DNA from: Hermodice carunculata
Taxonomy: Eukaryota; Annelida; Polychaeta; Eunicida; Amphinomidae
Direction: 5' to 3'
Assembly: GCA_964020975.1 (NCBI GenBank)
Contig: OZ026628.1
Location: forward strand, 50,595,336-50,659,335
DNA: 64,000 nt
Each line of letters starts with the position of its first letter. Position 1 is the first letter of the stretch. Positions 1 through 12,921 of the stretch are shown here, in pieces. The notes below the pieces were generated by a model. That model saw only the letters and a program-made list of their open reading frames with translations. It did not search any database and was not told where the DNA came from. The position numbers were made by a program, and so were the translations under genes.

Positions 1-760
1 GTTCCAATAAAGACTGCAAATGTTCGGGTACCTTTCCCAGATACGTCTGTGATGCAGGATCCGCATTTATGCCTTTAATGCTGAAGGCCTCAGAAAATCC
101 GCTGTTCATCAAAGGTGACAAACCACTTCCCTCTGTGAATGAATCACTGACATCATCCACTATTACTTCCTCCATCTGCATGGCACTTCCCACCAGAGTG
201 CCTGGTTTTAGAGTGACAAACGTATCTGACAAATTAATAAAGGGAATAGGTACCCTCTTCTGTCCAGCTACTAACACAGTTGGCGACACTAAGTCTGGTC
301 TGTTATTCACTGGAGTGACCACATACTCACCTTGATTGGCATCCTCAATTCCTCCAATTCCATGTACTTGGCAATTTGGGGGAATCACCAACCTTTCTGT
401 CAGACTTACCTTAGACACGGCAAAGTCTCGGTCTCCTGCTCGGCAAAGAGTAGCTGGGATGATGGCATCTCCTATGCTTACAACATTGCATTTTAGGTCC
501 ACTACCCCATTGTTGGAAAGGAGGAAATCCAACCCTAAAATTACTGGGTCGGTCACTGGGGCAATATACACATCCCAGGGAAATGTACTTTTCCCTATCG
601 ACAACCTGACACTTGGCACCCGAGATGCCACCATATTGCCTTCTTTTGCCGCACCTTTCAGTGAAACCTGTTCCCCTGCCAGATAATCAAGACCAATTTG
701 TTGCGCAAAGCCTGTACCTTGACCTTGAGCTGCCGTGTCCACCACCACACTACAATCCCA
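1..760 (-). pseudogene. Retroviral-type aspartyl protease region (fossil)
   Basis: Downstream of the zinc knuckle on the minus strand is a pepsin-like retroelement protease with the active-site triad as VVDTAA (about 732-749). It is followed by the usual hydrophobic-glycine second signature (VILGLDFL, about 515-545). The DTA variant is normal for retroelement proteases. In this family the protease normally lies in the polyprotein between nucleocapsid and reverse transcriptase and is often reached by programmed frameshifting. The rest of pol is outside the window. Confidence 0.65.
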
Positions 761-936
761 TTTGTTCACTTGGGCCGGGATGATTATATTGTACCCAATA
801 TTTGCTCTGAATGATACTTCCTCCAAAACAAAACTATTTACATTGGAAGTATCCTGCTCCAACTTAACTTTTTGTCCTAAACCGCTATTTACAACCTGGC
901 CACCAAGAATCTTAGGTGTTGCCGAGTGGCCAGTAT

Positions 937-2180
937 CTACAACCCTGGTTTGTTTAACTCTTTCTCTGGTGCTGGTGAGCCATTCACTACAGGAGAACAT
1001 TTTGGCGAGCGTAGGGGACACTCACAGTAAAAGTGTGACCCGCTCCCACACTTGAAACATGCCCCTCTCTCCTGAGGTGGAGTACCAGCTGAAACCTGGC
1101 TTGGGCTTGCCACTACTGGTTTCTGTCTTTTTTCTTGGGAGTCCATGAACTCCTTGAACATTCCAAGCATGCTCTTCAAGGCTTCCTGCATTCCGATATT
1201 GATTCCAGCTGCCACTGGTATCTCAATTACCGAAGCTACTCTGTCCTCCAGAGGCTTACCCTTTTCAACGTGTCTTCCTCTATCTCTGTTTTCTGGAGAC
1301 ATAGATCGCTCCTGAGGGAAGAAAATCTCATCCTCAAAAGATACTGAGACACTTTTCAAATATTTTTTTCCATACATGATGTCATGATTTTGCTCATCTA
1401 TCTTCCTAAGGTGCAGTGCTTTTTCCAAATCCTCTGGCTCCTTATTCAAAACTTGAAGAGCTGCCGAACGATGTAAACATCCCTCCAAGAACGCCTCTTT
1501 TGCCATGGTCTGGATGATCCCCGCAGCACCCCTTGCATCTGGGAAACTGTCCCTGGCGAGTCTCTGAGCATGCTCCTCGAACTCCTCTAAGCTCTCCTCC
1601 GGCCTCTGCTTCAACATGGAAAGCTGCCGTCGCACACTTGCAGGAGGGTCCTTTCTTCCAAACCGGGATCTAATTTCTTTGACAATCGACTGAAATCCTG
1701 GCAAACTTCCTCTTCCAAACTCCCGAAAAAATCAAGGGCTTTACCATGCAAACCATCAATGAGACGGTCTAGCATCTCATTCGGCCCCCACCTGAAACGC
1801 GTTGCGATCCTTTGAACCTGTAAAATAAAAGGACGCCAGTCTTCCCTGCCATCATAAGTGGCCATCTTGGGTGGATGTGGACCTTGTACTCTCCTGTCTC
1901 GCATTCCATGCCCCGGGTTGCGGACCAGATTATCTATAATTGGCGATATCGCGGGATCCACTGCTGACTGAACTACCCGAGGATACACCTGAGGTTGTGG
2001 CATGTGGACCATCTGTGGTTGTTGCCCTAAAATATCCACTGGATATTGCCCCACTGACCTTTGTGGCTGAAGTGCAGGAGCATATGTTGATTGCCCCGAA
2101 CACACAGGGCATTGGGGAAACCCTGGGGGTGCATACCCCACTCTCCCCCCACTCCCAGCCTGGGAGGTCAAGTTGGACAC
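937..2180 (-). pseudogene. Gag core and CCHC zinc knuckle (fossil)
   Basis: The region contains the Gag capsid-like signature around ATYDGREDWRPF and a following helical segment with LHGKALDFF. A second helical part has the conserved RPEESLEEFEEHAQRLA pattern seen in the C-terminal half of Ty3/gypsy Gag cores. It ends in a CCHC knuckle (CFKCGSGSHFYCEC, spacing C-x2-C-x4-H-x4-C), the nucleocapsid RNA-binding module. The Pro/Gln/Tyr-rich stretch before the core looks like a disordered linker. Treated as a fossil; the pieces are given as parts only. Confidence 0.75.
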
Positions 2181-2291
2181 TGTGGGACACTATACATTAA
2201 AACAGAGCCTACCCCTAGTGGATGCATGTTACCAGCACTGGACATGGGTGTACGTGTGATATGTGGCGGAGGTTTAAAATCACTACCCCCT

Positions 2292-2819
2292 TTACTCCCT
2301 TGAGTATACGGTAAGGGACTCCCGCCAGGAAGCAGACACATCCACCCCTGCACCCGTTACCAAGCCACCACTTGCAACCTTTGGATAAACACTTGTGGGT
2401 GTAGAAGTTTTATTCGTGGATTTAGCCTCTTCCCATTCTTCCCTTATGCGTGACTGAGCCACAATTACTGCCTCTAATTTTTTGTCCATTTTTTCATACT
2501 TCTCACTGACATTCTGCATTTGGGACATAAGTTTGTCAAACATTCTAACAATTTGCTGGGACTCTGGTTCCTGTTGCTGTTTTTCACTAGGAGTGGGTAC
2601 CTGATCGCTCCCAAAACAAATCACCTGATTATAGATCATGGTGTCCCATGTCTGCTGAGGCAAGATATTTTTGTCAATGAGAATATCATAAGTAATGAAC
2701 AGGCCCTCTGCTGCCAATTCCTCTCTTAAAGCCAAAATAGCTTTAAGTTTAGCAGATCCAATGCCTGGCAAAGCACCCAAAGCCTTCAGGCTTGTGGTAT
2801 TAATGTCAACTGGGCCCAT
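2292..2819 (-). pseudogene. Gag N-terminal part with helix-hairpin-helix motif (fossil)
   Basis: This is the first ORF of the left-edge retroelement. Its N-terminus reads VDINTTSLKALGALPGIGSA and continues into a second helix. That is a textbook helix-hairpin-helix of the ComEA type: INTA-like start, LPGIG hairpin, basic second helix. HhH motifs bind DNA or RNA backbone without sequence specificity. A possible coiled-coil stretch follows (residues about 70-120, rich in E, K, Q and M). Helix-hairpin-helix domains are not a standard Gag component, so this looks like a lineage-specific addition to the nucleic-acid-binding equipment of Gag. Family membership is inferred by eye. Confidence 0.6.
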
Positions 2820-5440
2820 TTCAATGGTGATTATTCAATTTGAAATAAATCACTTTTGATACAATATCTGTAATGAATTGAAAAATGAAGGGGAATTTAC
2901 ACTGTTATTCGACACCCAAACTGAACAGTAACCCTTCGCTCACAATAATGCAAATACCTTTTACTAGGTCAAGTTGACATGAGTGAGGAAAGAAAAAAAA
3001 TCAAGTACTATTGAAATACCAGTAAGACATGGCAAAGCAAAACATGCAATCAAAGTAACCAATCAAACTGACACTCAATATTCAAGCAATATTTATGTCA
3101 AATGCCAATGCACTGGATAGGGAAATAATAACACAGGACAACACTATATGAATGCAGAAAAAAAAAACAAGTTGTTTGCAGGTGTGCAAAGTTGTGGACC
3201 GGGGAGTAAATTGTAACACAGGGCTGACACCAGTATACCTGTTGTACAATCTCAGATTGTACAGTCCTATCTACCTGCAGTGTCCCTCCCGTCAAGGCAA
3301 CAAATAATAAAGTAATTTTTTTTCCCAAAATAATATCAATCCAAATGCATCCAAAACTTTTTAACTCCCACAATCAGTAATATGATATTCACATAAGGCA
3401 AGGATTCACAGTAAATAGCCACTTACATCCACCAAAAAAGCAAGGAGAATTAACCTGTATAAATTTGGCGGGAAATTTATTCACCCAAACCAAGAGTCAA
3501 AACAAATATGCCTGCCTTGGTCTACCTATCTACGCGAAACCACACCATTCAATCCACACAAACGAGAAAGAGGAGAATGAGAAAAACAAATAATAGTTCA
3601 AAAGAACTATTTTGTTTCATGTGAACATTATTCTGCATGGAATCAATAATCAAATCTTAAATATACCCAGCACAATATTAAGCATCTAGCCCAAACATGC
3701 ACTGAAAATACCTATATACATACACATTCACACAAAAAAGTACTTTGACGTGTCAAATAAAAACACGATTCTGTGCACCCACACACACACATAAAAAAAA
3801 TCTCAGCAGCAGGTACAATTCCTGAATTCAATAAAAAACAAAAGCCTGATCAATGCAGGAAAAGGTGGAGAAAAAAAGGAAAGAAAAAAAAACAATTGTT
3901 GCTGCCAGTATGATTTAGGCTTTCACTACAAAAGTTAACACATAATTTTGTTTCAAAATCAAAACAAATTTCTTCCACCCAAAAATCTGCCAACATACAA
4001 TCTTGAAAACAGGAAAAAGGTAAATAAGAAAAAAACAAAAAAAACAAACCAAACCAAAAAACAGTTGCTAAATTTGGCGGAAAACCAAACTTTCAAATTA
4101 CCAGAAATTCATAATGGCCAATGTGAATGACCTGCGAATTTCAAAAGCACTGAGTGAACTCAAATAAAATGCATGGAAAGTCAATCAGTATTTAAGCCAA
4201 TCAAACCCCCATAAATCGTGATAAGTCACTGTAAAATTGCTAAGTGAACACTACTAAGCACAATGGCCCAGCCATGTACACAAAATAGCAATGCCAGCAC
4301 ACACAAATAGTTTCTTTTTTTTCCGTGTAAAGAAATCTCACTACAACAAGTTGCAGCCTGGATCTCCTATTTTTATCAATCCAAAAATGTCCTTTCCACG
4401 TGGGATCGAAGACAGTTACTTCTGGTAACAATTGTTGACTTAAAATGACTTTAACATGTCATATACTACTGGTAATAAAACAGGTGATGTACCTGGTCAA
4501 TTGTGGCTTGCTTGCCTGCTGAGCCGTCTGTTGCAATGGAGTTCCGAGTCCCGAGTGACCCTTTTCTTCCTGTGGTCTCGTCTTTCCCCAACGGTGTCCA
4601 CAAAGAGGTTCCCCTGCTGACGTCAGTGGGATTCCAAGGGTAATCCCTCACCACAAAAGCTTAAGGAGTGAGTGATGTTTACCATCATGATGTTCAATGG
4701 TTTAACGATTGGTCTGTTTATTTCACATCAAATCTTTTTGTTTTTTAAACACCTTTCAAATAGCTCCTCCACACCAAAAAACCAGAAGGATATGTTGCTC
4801 CAACTGGAAAAAGCGTAAGGAGTGAGTTTTCTTACAAGTTTGAATTTGTCCATGAAGTTTACAAACGGATCTGCTCAATATAAGACACAATATATTCAAA
4901 AGTTGTTCCCTAATAAAACCATGCGGGTATGTGCAGTTGCTGGAAAAGTATAAGGAACAAGTACTGTTACATGAAAGATTTGGTTTGCTCAAGTACCCCA
5001 AACTTCGCACATTTGCATTGCAACCAAACCTGAAGACCTCTAATTCACATCTAAGTGTGGGTTGAGGCCACTGGACGAGAACATATGTGTGCATAACCAT
5101 AATTCAGTGAAAGTACCACCATAGTCTTGATTACACTACACAATGGAGATGTGACACCAAACAAAGGACTAAATGGAAGGAGGAGGGAGGAGGCGGCTTA
5201 CAAATCACAAATACTTCCCATCAGTTCTTTGCAATGGAGATGTACTTGGACATAAAAGGGAGATGTGAATTTTGAAAAATGACCGTTACTTTTGATACTT
5301 CAAAGATGTCTTGCTGACTGAAAACACGTCTTTCCTCTGTGGAGAGTGGGATTGTAATGCCCTGCTAAAACATCTCAGTTAATGAATGGACCTCACCAGC
5401 CTCTGATTGGCTATTGCAATATATACTAATGATTCTCACT
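2820..5440. other. AT-rich DNA without recognised gene
   Basis: I see no coding signature, RNA gene or clear repeat here. The part nearest 2820 may be the leader of the left-edge retroelement. Short A/T runs are frequent. A stretch at about 4490-4660 is less AT-rich and has a short minus-strand ORF without a recognisable domain. CCAAT-like motifs occur at several places, for example near 3058, 4196 and 5405, but no promoter can be called. Confidence 0.5.
3464..3475. promoter_or_regulatory. E2F-type motif TTTGGCGGGAAA
   Basis: The 12 bases match the classic E2F/DP recognition sequence exactly. A near match (TTTGGCGGAAAA) lies at about 4074. No nearby gene start is recognised, so this may be chance in AT-rich DNA or part of an unannotated promoter. 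Confidence 0.25.
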
Positions 5441-7250
5441 CTCCTCCACTACAGTCCTTTCTCACGTGACCTTCAATCATTATCTCAAGAGACCAATATA
5501 CAATATTAGGCTGCCTTTTATTGTCTTGACAATTATATTGACAGGTTGCTGGCTTGTGGAAGCCATAAGAGTTTTGAAGAGTGCTCATGCCGCACCTCTG
5601 CCCAGAGGCCAGTTGGGCTAGAGAAATGGTGCCTCCCACACGACACCCTTTTGTGCTATCTCTACCAGCTGGGCAAGCTCCAAGGTGGCTGCCATCATGC
5701 AAACGGCTGGGTAAGGTCCGTGAGGGCCCACCGGATTGCTTCGGCCTTGGCCAAGACTGGTAAGCCTGCCATTTTCTATCTGCAGGAGGCTTTGATTGCG
5801 AAGAGCTGCAGAAAGTTACTCCCAACACACATCTGCCCCTCAGTGATGTGCTCAGGCAGTAAGGGCCCTGGCCTACCTTTTCTTGTTGAACTCGAGGCAG
5901 ACAAGCTGCATGTTGTCACGGGTATGGCCTTCATCATAGCCTAGCTGGTCAACACTTAAATGCTGCATGTCCTTTGAGGCATAGCACCACAAGAGCTTGG
6001 TGTTACACCTGTCACAGTGGTCATACTGCTGCTCTTTGAAGCCCATGACATCCTGCATCTTGAGGTTGCACTTGAGTCAGTTTGTGGCATTGACCCGCTT
6101 GTAGGCCTGGAGCTTCCCACCAATGTTCTTGTGGGCTGTGGCCTTGTCCTATACCTGAGAGGAAGGCATGTCTGCGTGTTGAAGCAGCTGGCGAGCTGGT
6201 GGAGGTACTGGACCCTGCTGATGGTGAGGTAGACTAGGATGCTCCACTGTAGGTGATCGTTGACGATCCCAACCTGTTGGGGGTTTCTATGGTGAGACCT
6301 TGACTGGAATGGACTGTGAGGTGGACCGCAGTGCCCAGTCTTGCCCCTACTTGCCATCAAGGACCTGTTATGCCACCTGAACAGACACAGACAGTTTTTT
6401 TTGTGGACACACACAGTTTTTTTTGTGGGTGTCTTGAGGCCTATACAGCAGGGGCACCGAGAAGCCTGTGTAGGCTTCTCAGTGACGCTCAAATAGTAGC
6501 TATTGAGCTACATCACTAGGGAGCCATGCTTTTACAAAGTTGAACCCAGCAGCTACAAGCTGGGACAGCTTTCTGCATTTCGGGGCACTGCACCTTGTCA
6601 GGCTGGAGCTGGATGGCCTTCTTGAGGGCCCAGAGTGCCTCACGATGGTATCGATGCTCAACCCTAATTTGCTCGTAGTATTAGGTGTACTTGCACAGCC
6701 AGTCATGTGGGGATTCAATGGCATTTGGTGGCTGGCCCCGTTCACCACAGGCAATGACCTGGATGCCACTGGAGTCAAGCCAGTCGAGGAAGGTCTCGAG
6801 GATGAACCGGGGGAAGGTGCAGACCTTGTTATATATGATGATCCTGGGGGAGAACTTCTGGCCCATCTGGTTGAGCATGCATTTTGTGTATGCAGTCTGG
6901 GGCCAGGTATTAGATACGGAATTGTGGAGAACAGCTTCCTAGTCCCTTGGCAATGAACGTTTGTAGTTTCACACAAAGCTCATCTATGTCCATCAGCAGG
7001 TTAAGAAGCTGGAAAGACTCCTGTGCCATTTTCTTCGAACATTACCTCCTTGTCAGCACCTTCCTTTACAGTCTTTATGACCCTGAGGGGCACGTTGAGG
7101 CTGCCGTCTTCAAGAGGGACCACATGCTGCTCTTTGGGGATTCCTGCCACTATCAGCATGTCGACGATAGTAGACAGTTTTGTTGGTAGAGCCTTGATGT
7201 CCTGTGGGATAGCTCACATGTGCCGAACGCAGTAGATCCCTGAGAAGCTG
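5440..7250 (-). pseudogene. Decayed helicase plus HNH-nuclease-like gene of a mobile element (fossil)
   Basis: On the minus strand, 6681-6878 reads as a helicase segment with RFILETFLDWLDSSGIQVIA followed by a GERGQPP motif, close to the GDxGQPPP motif III of superfamily-1 helicases. Around 6190-6260 a segment VGIVNDHLQWSILVYLTISR resembles the late helicase motifs. At 5873-6058 comes an HNH-like zinc nuclease pattern: CDRCNTKLLW, then SVDQL, then EGHTRDNMQLVC. This order (helicase then HNH) is known to me from multicopy eukaryotic proteins thought to belong to large DNA mobile elements. It has many breaks and is clearly dead. It is richer in GC than its surroundings, which fits an inserted element. 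The class of element is uncertain, so it is treated as a fossil. Confidence 0.5.
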
Positions 7251-8743
7251 TGCAACTATATGGTATGTAATTGAATAGGAGAGCCAAGTGTTGGAACCTG
7301 CAATACCGAAACACCTCTTTACTCTGAACACCGAACACATGATTGGGGTCCCAAAGCAACATTTAACATGTCAAGGCTTAACACTTACCCTAACAGAAAG
7401 AAGGAATTTATGGGAAATTCATCGCTATTTGATATAGAAAATTTTTAGCTCAGCAGACTTGTAAGTCAGCTTAGCTTTTGTGACGGTCTGTCATCAGTCG
7501 CCCATCTGTCCATCGTTGTCCATCCACAATTCACATTTCTGACTTCTCAAAAATCACTGGCCAGACCCACGTCAAACTTGGTGGGGATGTGCCTTAGGTC
7601 GGTCCTATGAAGTTTGTGCAAATGGTCACGCTCCAGTGATTTTTGTTTTATTTCTATAATTTTTAGCTCAGGGGACTTGTCAGTCAGCTGAGCTTGTCCT
7701 CTGGATCTCCCTCCATTGTTCCTACAATAAGGCAACTTTCCTTGATCTTGAAATAGGGATTTACAACAAACAGTATGTGACAAAGATTTTTGACAAACAG
7801 GAACATTCAAATTTGACATAGTTTCATGCCCTGATTTCACTGGAAACTTTCCAGAGAACCTAGCCTATGGTCTAGTCATTGGACAGGTTTTGTGCATTAG
7901 CAGGAACACATCACAAATAAGTGAATTTGTAAGGAGAATAAGAATATTGAGGAGAAAACTTGGCCACAAAACCTATGACACCAAAAAGCTATATAAAACT
8001 CTGTTGAAGTGTTTCCATAGATATGGAACAATACTCACAAAATACAACACTCATTTCAAGACACCAATAGATTATATTAATCTATAGATGTAGGTAGGGC
8101 TAACATAGAAGTGGTGGTAGGGCGATAGTTGGTATACTATAAAGTTAACTTAAACCCACCTGGAGATTTTGTCGAGTCTCTCTACAGTCAGAAGCCATCA
8201 TTCATTGATGATTCCTCCTATTTCATCACTTGGGTGTAGAGGTGACTATACACGATTACCTTAAACACCCACTTCATGATCATTGCTGGTACATAAGTCC
8301 AACATACTAGACACGTCCGTCATCCATCAACAATTAACATTTTCAACTCCTTTTCAAAATTCTATTAGTCAGTTACACTTCAAACATGGCGGGGACGTGT
8401 CTTGGGTGAGTCTCTAACAAGTTGCACAAATAGTTACACTCCAGTGATTTTTGGACTTTTTATGATTTTTTTGTTCTTTTTTGAGGTAAATCTTTTAAAA
8501 TCTTGTCCTCTGAAACCACTCACCCAATTGTTTTAATATCACACAGAACACTCCAAGGGGCTCTTTGTTCCTAATGTGTTCACCAGATGGTGCTGCATTT
8601 TCTATTTTTTTAATGATTTGTTTGGTGTGTTTTTGCTATTTTCAATTTCTCCAGAACCGTCTCTCAGATCATGGTGAAACTTTGTGGATATGTTCCTCCT
8701 GGAAAGGTCAAACAAAGTTGATCACTGGGTGGCACTGGTGTGT

Positions 8744-10923
8744 ATTTTTAGCTCAGCTGACTTGTCAGTCAGCTTATCTTAAAGTCCTCCTTCCGTCGTC
8801 TGTTGTCTGTCCGTCATCTGTCGTCCGTCGTATGTCAACAATTCACATTTTCGACTTCTTCTCCAAAACCGTCTGCCAGATCCACTTCAAACTTGGTGGG
8901 GATGTGCCTTGGGTGGGTGTCTAACAAGTTTATTTGAATGGTTATGGTCCAGTGATTTGTGGAGCTTAAATGATTTTTTTTGTTCTTTTTTGGGCAAATC
9001 TTAAAAAATCTCCTTCTCTAAAACCGCTTGTTCAATTGCTTTGATATCACACAGGAACACTTCCGGGGACCCTTAGTTTTTAATTTGTTCAGCAGGTGAC
9101 GCTGCAAATTTTTCCTAATTTTTTATGAATTTTTTCGTGTGATAGCTGCTTTCGACTTCTTCTTCAGAACCGTCACTCAGATTAAGTTGAAACATAGTGG
9201 ATATGTTCCTTAATGAAGGGTCAAACAAATTTGTTCACTATGCAGGAATGCTGCCGATTCCTGATTTTTAACGATTTTTTCAATTTGAGTACTTATCGGT
9301 AAATGCAGCTAGCTTTCCTTTTGATTACTATGGAAGTCAATGGGCATTCTAATGCTAATTCACATTTTCGACTTCTTCTCCAAAACCGTCATCCAGATTA
9401 ACTTCAAACTTGGTGGCAATGTACCTTGGGTAGGTTTCTACCAGGTTTGTTCAAATGGTCATGCTCCAGTGATTTTTTTATTTTTAATGAATTGTTTTTT
9501 TTTTTTTTTTTGACAAATCTTAAAAAAATCTTTTTCTCCGAATCCGCTTACCCAATTGTCTTGATATCACACAGAAAGACACCAAGGGACTCCTTGTTGT
9601 TAATTTATTCACCAGGTGGCGCTGCAATTTTTTTCTAATTCTTTATGAATTTTTGTGTGTTATAGCAATTTTCGAATTCTTCTCCAGAAGCGTCACTCAG
9701 ATTAAGCTGAAACATGGTGGATATGTTCCTTGTGGAAGGGTCAAACAAAGTTGTTCACTATGTAGGAATGCTGTGGATTCCTGATTTTTAACGATTTTTT
9801 CAATTCGGCTACTTTTGGTAAATGCACCTTTCCTATTGATTACCATGTAAGTCAATGGGCATTCGAATGCTAATTTACATTTTCGGCTTCTTCTCCAAAA
9901 CCGTCATCCTGATTTACTTCAAACTGGGTGGGGATGTACCCTGGATGGGTGTCTACCAGGTTTGTTCCAATGGTCATGTTCCAATGATTTTTGGATTTTT
10001 TAATGATTTTTCTGCAAAAATCTTTACAAAAGTTTCAATAGGAATGTTTAACATGGGAATTTCTTGTAACGGTTATAACTAATATAATTTTAGCCAGATT
10101 TACTTCAAACTTGGTGGTTATGTGCCTTGGGTAGATCTCTACTAAGTTTGTTCAAATGGTCACGCTCTATTGATTTTTTGATTTTTTATGATTTTTTTGT
10201 CCTTTTTGGGGGCAAACCTTAAAAACTCTTCTCCTCTGAAACCGCTCATCCAATTGCTTTGATGTCGTACATGGACACTCCCAGGGACACGTAGTTCCCA
10301 ATTTGTTCACCAGGTGGCGCTGCAATTTTTGTTCTCTAATTTTTTATGAATTTTGTGCATGGTTTTGCTATGTTTCACTTGTTCTCAGAACCGTCACTCA
10401 GATTAAGCTGATATGTCATGGATATGTTTTTGTGGAAGGGCCAAACAAAGTTTTTTACTAGGTGGCACTGCTTTGGATTGCCGATTTTTAAGGATTTTCA
10501 ATTCAGGTACTTATCGATCAATGAAGCTTCCTATTGATTACTATGTAAGTCAATGGGCATTCTAATGCTAATTCATAGGACAACTGACACGAAATTCACT
10601 GTTTACTCGATAACAAGAGATCTGGTTTGGGTTAGTACCATGATGCTGCACATGTTAATTTGTCTGTATGAAGGTCATGCTTAGACAGTACATGAATGAC
10701 CTTGACCTTGTTTCTGGAGTCACAGTGCAACATACATGAATTTTACTCTTGATTATAACTTGGGAACTACTTGAACCTTGATGTTGCACATGTTAGTGTT
10801 CTATAAAGGTCAGATTTACTCAGAACATGGGTGACCTTGATCCTTTCCCAAGTTCTTAGAGCTGCAAGTGTGATGAATTTCAAGATCAGCTGAGCATGGG
10901 CTGTTCAGACAGCCCTCTTGTTT
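8744..10923 (+). mobile_element. Best-preserved single element of the 515-bp family
   Basis: The left end at 8744 reads ATTTTTAGCTCAGCTGAC and folds as a hairpin (AGCTGAC, loop, GTCAGCT). The right end at 10898-10915 is the perfect hairpin GGGCTGTTCAGACAGCCC (7-bp stem, TCAG loop) followed by TCTTGTTT. Between them are four repeat units and a distinct 350-bp 3' module (about 10570-10923) with TGACCTTGACCTT motifs. Two further left ends lie at 7443 and 7661. Further right ends lie at 12657-12682 and, decayed, at 13970-14008. Confidence 0.5.
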
Positions 10924-12682
10924 CAATTTGGGAACTTACTGGTAAAGGCACTTTTCCTATTCATTGCATGTAATATGTAACTCAATGGGTATTCTAATGC
11001 TAATTCACATTTTGGACTTCTCCAAAACCGTCATGGAGATGGATTTTAAACTTAGTAGCAATGTACCTTGGCTTGTCCAAATGGTCATGCTTCAGTGATT
11101 TTTGGATTTTTAATGAATATGTTTGTTCGTTTTTTGGGCAAATCTTAAAAACCTTTTTCTCCAAAAGTGCTCTCCCAGTTGATTTAATAGTACACAAGAA
11201 AGCTTCCAGGGACTCCTAGTTCTTAATTTGTTCACCAGGTGGCGCTACAATTTTTCCTATTATTTTATGATTTTTTGTGTGATTGCGCTGTTTTCGACTT
11301 CTTTTCGAGAATCATCACTCCGATTTAGCTGAAACTTGTAAGATATGTTTCTTGTGGAAGAGTCAAACAAATTTGTTCCCTAGGTGGCACTGCTGTGGAT
11401 TGCTGATTTTTAGTGAATTTTTCAATTCAGGTACTTGGCAGTCAAAGCAGCTTTCCTATTGATCACTATGTTCGTCAATGGACATTTTAATGGTAATTCA
11501 TATTTTCGACTTCTCCAGAACTGTCATCCAGATTGACTTCAAACTTGCTGCCAATATACCTTTGGTGGGTTTCTACCATGTTTGTGAAAATGGTCACGCT
11601 CTATTGTTTTTTTTTTGATTTTTAAGGGATTTTTTTGTTCTTTTTTAAGACACATCTTAAAAAATCTTCTTCTCCACAACTGGTCACCCAATTGCTTTGA
11701 TATTACAAAAGAACACTCCTAGGGACTCATAGTTCTTCATTTGTTCACCAGGTGGTGCTGCAATTTTTTTCAATTTTTTATGAATGTTTGTTTGTTTTCG
11801 TTACTTGTGACCTCTTCCCCATACCTGTTACTCATATTAAGATGAAACTTTCCAGATATGTTCCTTGTGAAAGGGTCGAGCAAAGATGTTCACTAAGTAA
11901 CACTGTTCTGGATTCCTGATTTTTAATGATATTTTACAATTTGGGTACTTAACGGTAAATGCACCTTTCCTATTGCCTACTATGCAAGTCAATGGGCATT
12001 CTAATGGTAATTCACATTTTGGACTTCTCTGACAAAACTGTTATTCAGATTCACTTCAAACCTGGTGACAATGTACCTTGGGTGGGTGTATACCAAGTTT
12101 GTTCAAATGGCCATGATCCAGTGATTTTTGGATTTTTTTATGATTTTATTCGAAAGTCTTTACATAGGTTTTAATAGGAAAGTTTAACATTGGGATTTCT
12201 TGTAATGGTTACAACCTAAATCATTTTGGCTAGATTTGGTAGGGATCTACCTTTTATAAGTGTCAACCTATTTTGTGCAAATGGTCATGCTCCAGTGATG
12301 TTTGGAGCTTGACCTCATTCCCAAGGTCACAGGACAACTGACTTAAAATTTACTTTTCACTTGAAAACTTGAGATCTATTTTGAGTTATGACTTTGATGT
12401 TGCACACGTTAATGTTTCTCTATGAAGGTCATCCTTAAACAGTACATGAGTGACCTTGACCTTGTTCTGGAGTCACAGTGCAACATACATGAATTTTACC
12501 CTTCACTATAACTTAAGAACAACTTGAACTGGGACCTTGATGTTGCACATGTTGGTGTTCTTTAAAGGTCAGACCTTCTCAGAACATGGGTGACGTTGAT
12601 CCTATCCCAAGTTCACAGAGCCACAAGTGTGATGAATATCTAGGTCAGCTGAGCATGGGCTGTTCAGACAGCCCTCTTGTTT
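10570..12682 (+). repeat. Higher-order duplication of the 3' module
   Basis: The 350-bp module ending in the GGGCTGTTCAGACAGCCC hairpin occurs twice, ending at 10923 and 12682. In both cases the downstream repeat resumes at the same point (CAATTTGGG followed by ACTTA). The spacing of about 1.75 kb and identical junctions show that a larger block was duplicated or that elements inserted head-to-tail. Confidence 0.6.
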
Positions 12683-12892
12683 CAATTTGGGTACTTATCT
12701 GTAAATGCACCTATTCTATTGATTACTGTGTAAGTCTGTGGGCATTCTAATGTTAATTCACACTTTGGACTTCTTCTATGATACCATCATCCAGATTGAC
12801 TTCAAACTTGGTGGGAATGTACCTTGGGTGGGTTTCTAGCAGATTGTTCAAATGGTCATACTCCACTGATTTTTAGATTTTTTATGTTTTTT

Positions 12893-12921
12893 TTTCGGGT
12901 GGGTGGGTGGGGTGGGGGGAA
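12893..12921 (+). other. G-quadruplex-capable G-rich tract
   Basis: A run with GGGTGGGTGGGTGGGG spacing interrupts one 515-bp unit. Four or more G-triplets with one-base loops fit the standard G4 pattern. Confidence 0.5.

Larger units (their letters stand above)
1..2819 (-). mobile_element. Ty3/gypsy-like LTR retroelement, gag-protease part, fossil
   Basis: Read on the minus strand, this tract carries in order a Gag-type ORF, a retrotransposon Gag core, a CCHC zinc knuckle and a retroviral-type aspartyl protease. The polymerase part should lie beyond the left edge. Lack of the pol region prevents placing it in a clade; Ty3/gypsy is favoured by the YDGxxDW Gag signature and the single CCHC knuckle followed by protease. 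It is broken, with only a few breaks in the visible part, so it is probably not very old. No LTR was recognised upstream of the Gag start, so insertion age cannot be estimated from LTR divergence. Confidence 0.8.

Noticed and set aside
7890-8087. ORF with FVRRIRILRRKLGHKTYDTK
   Set aside because: Looks vaguely like a retroelement C-terminus, but too short and no motif I can name; left unassigned.
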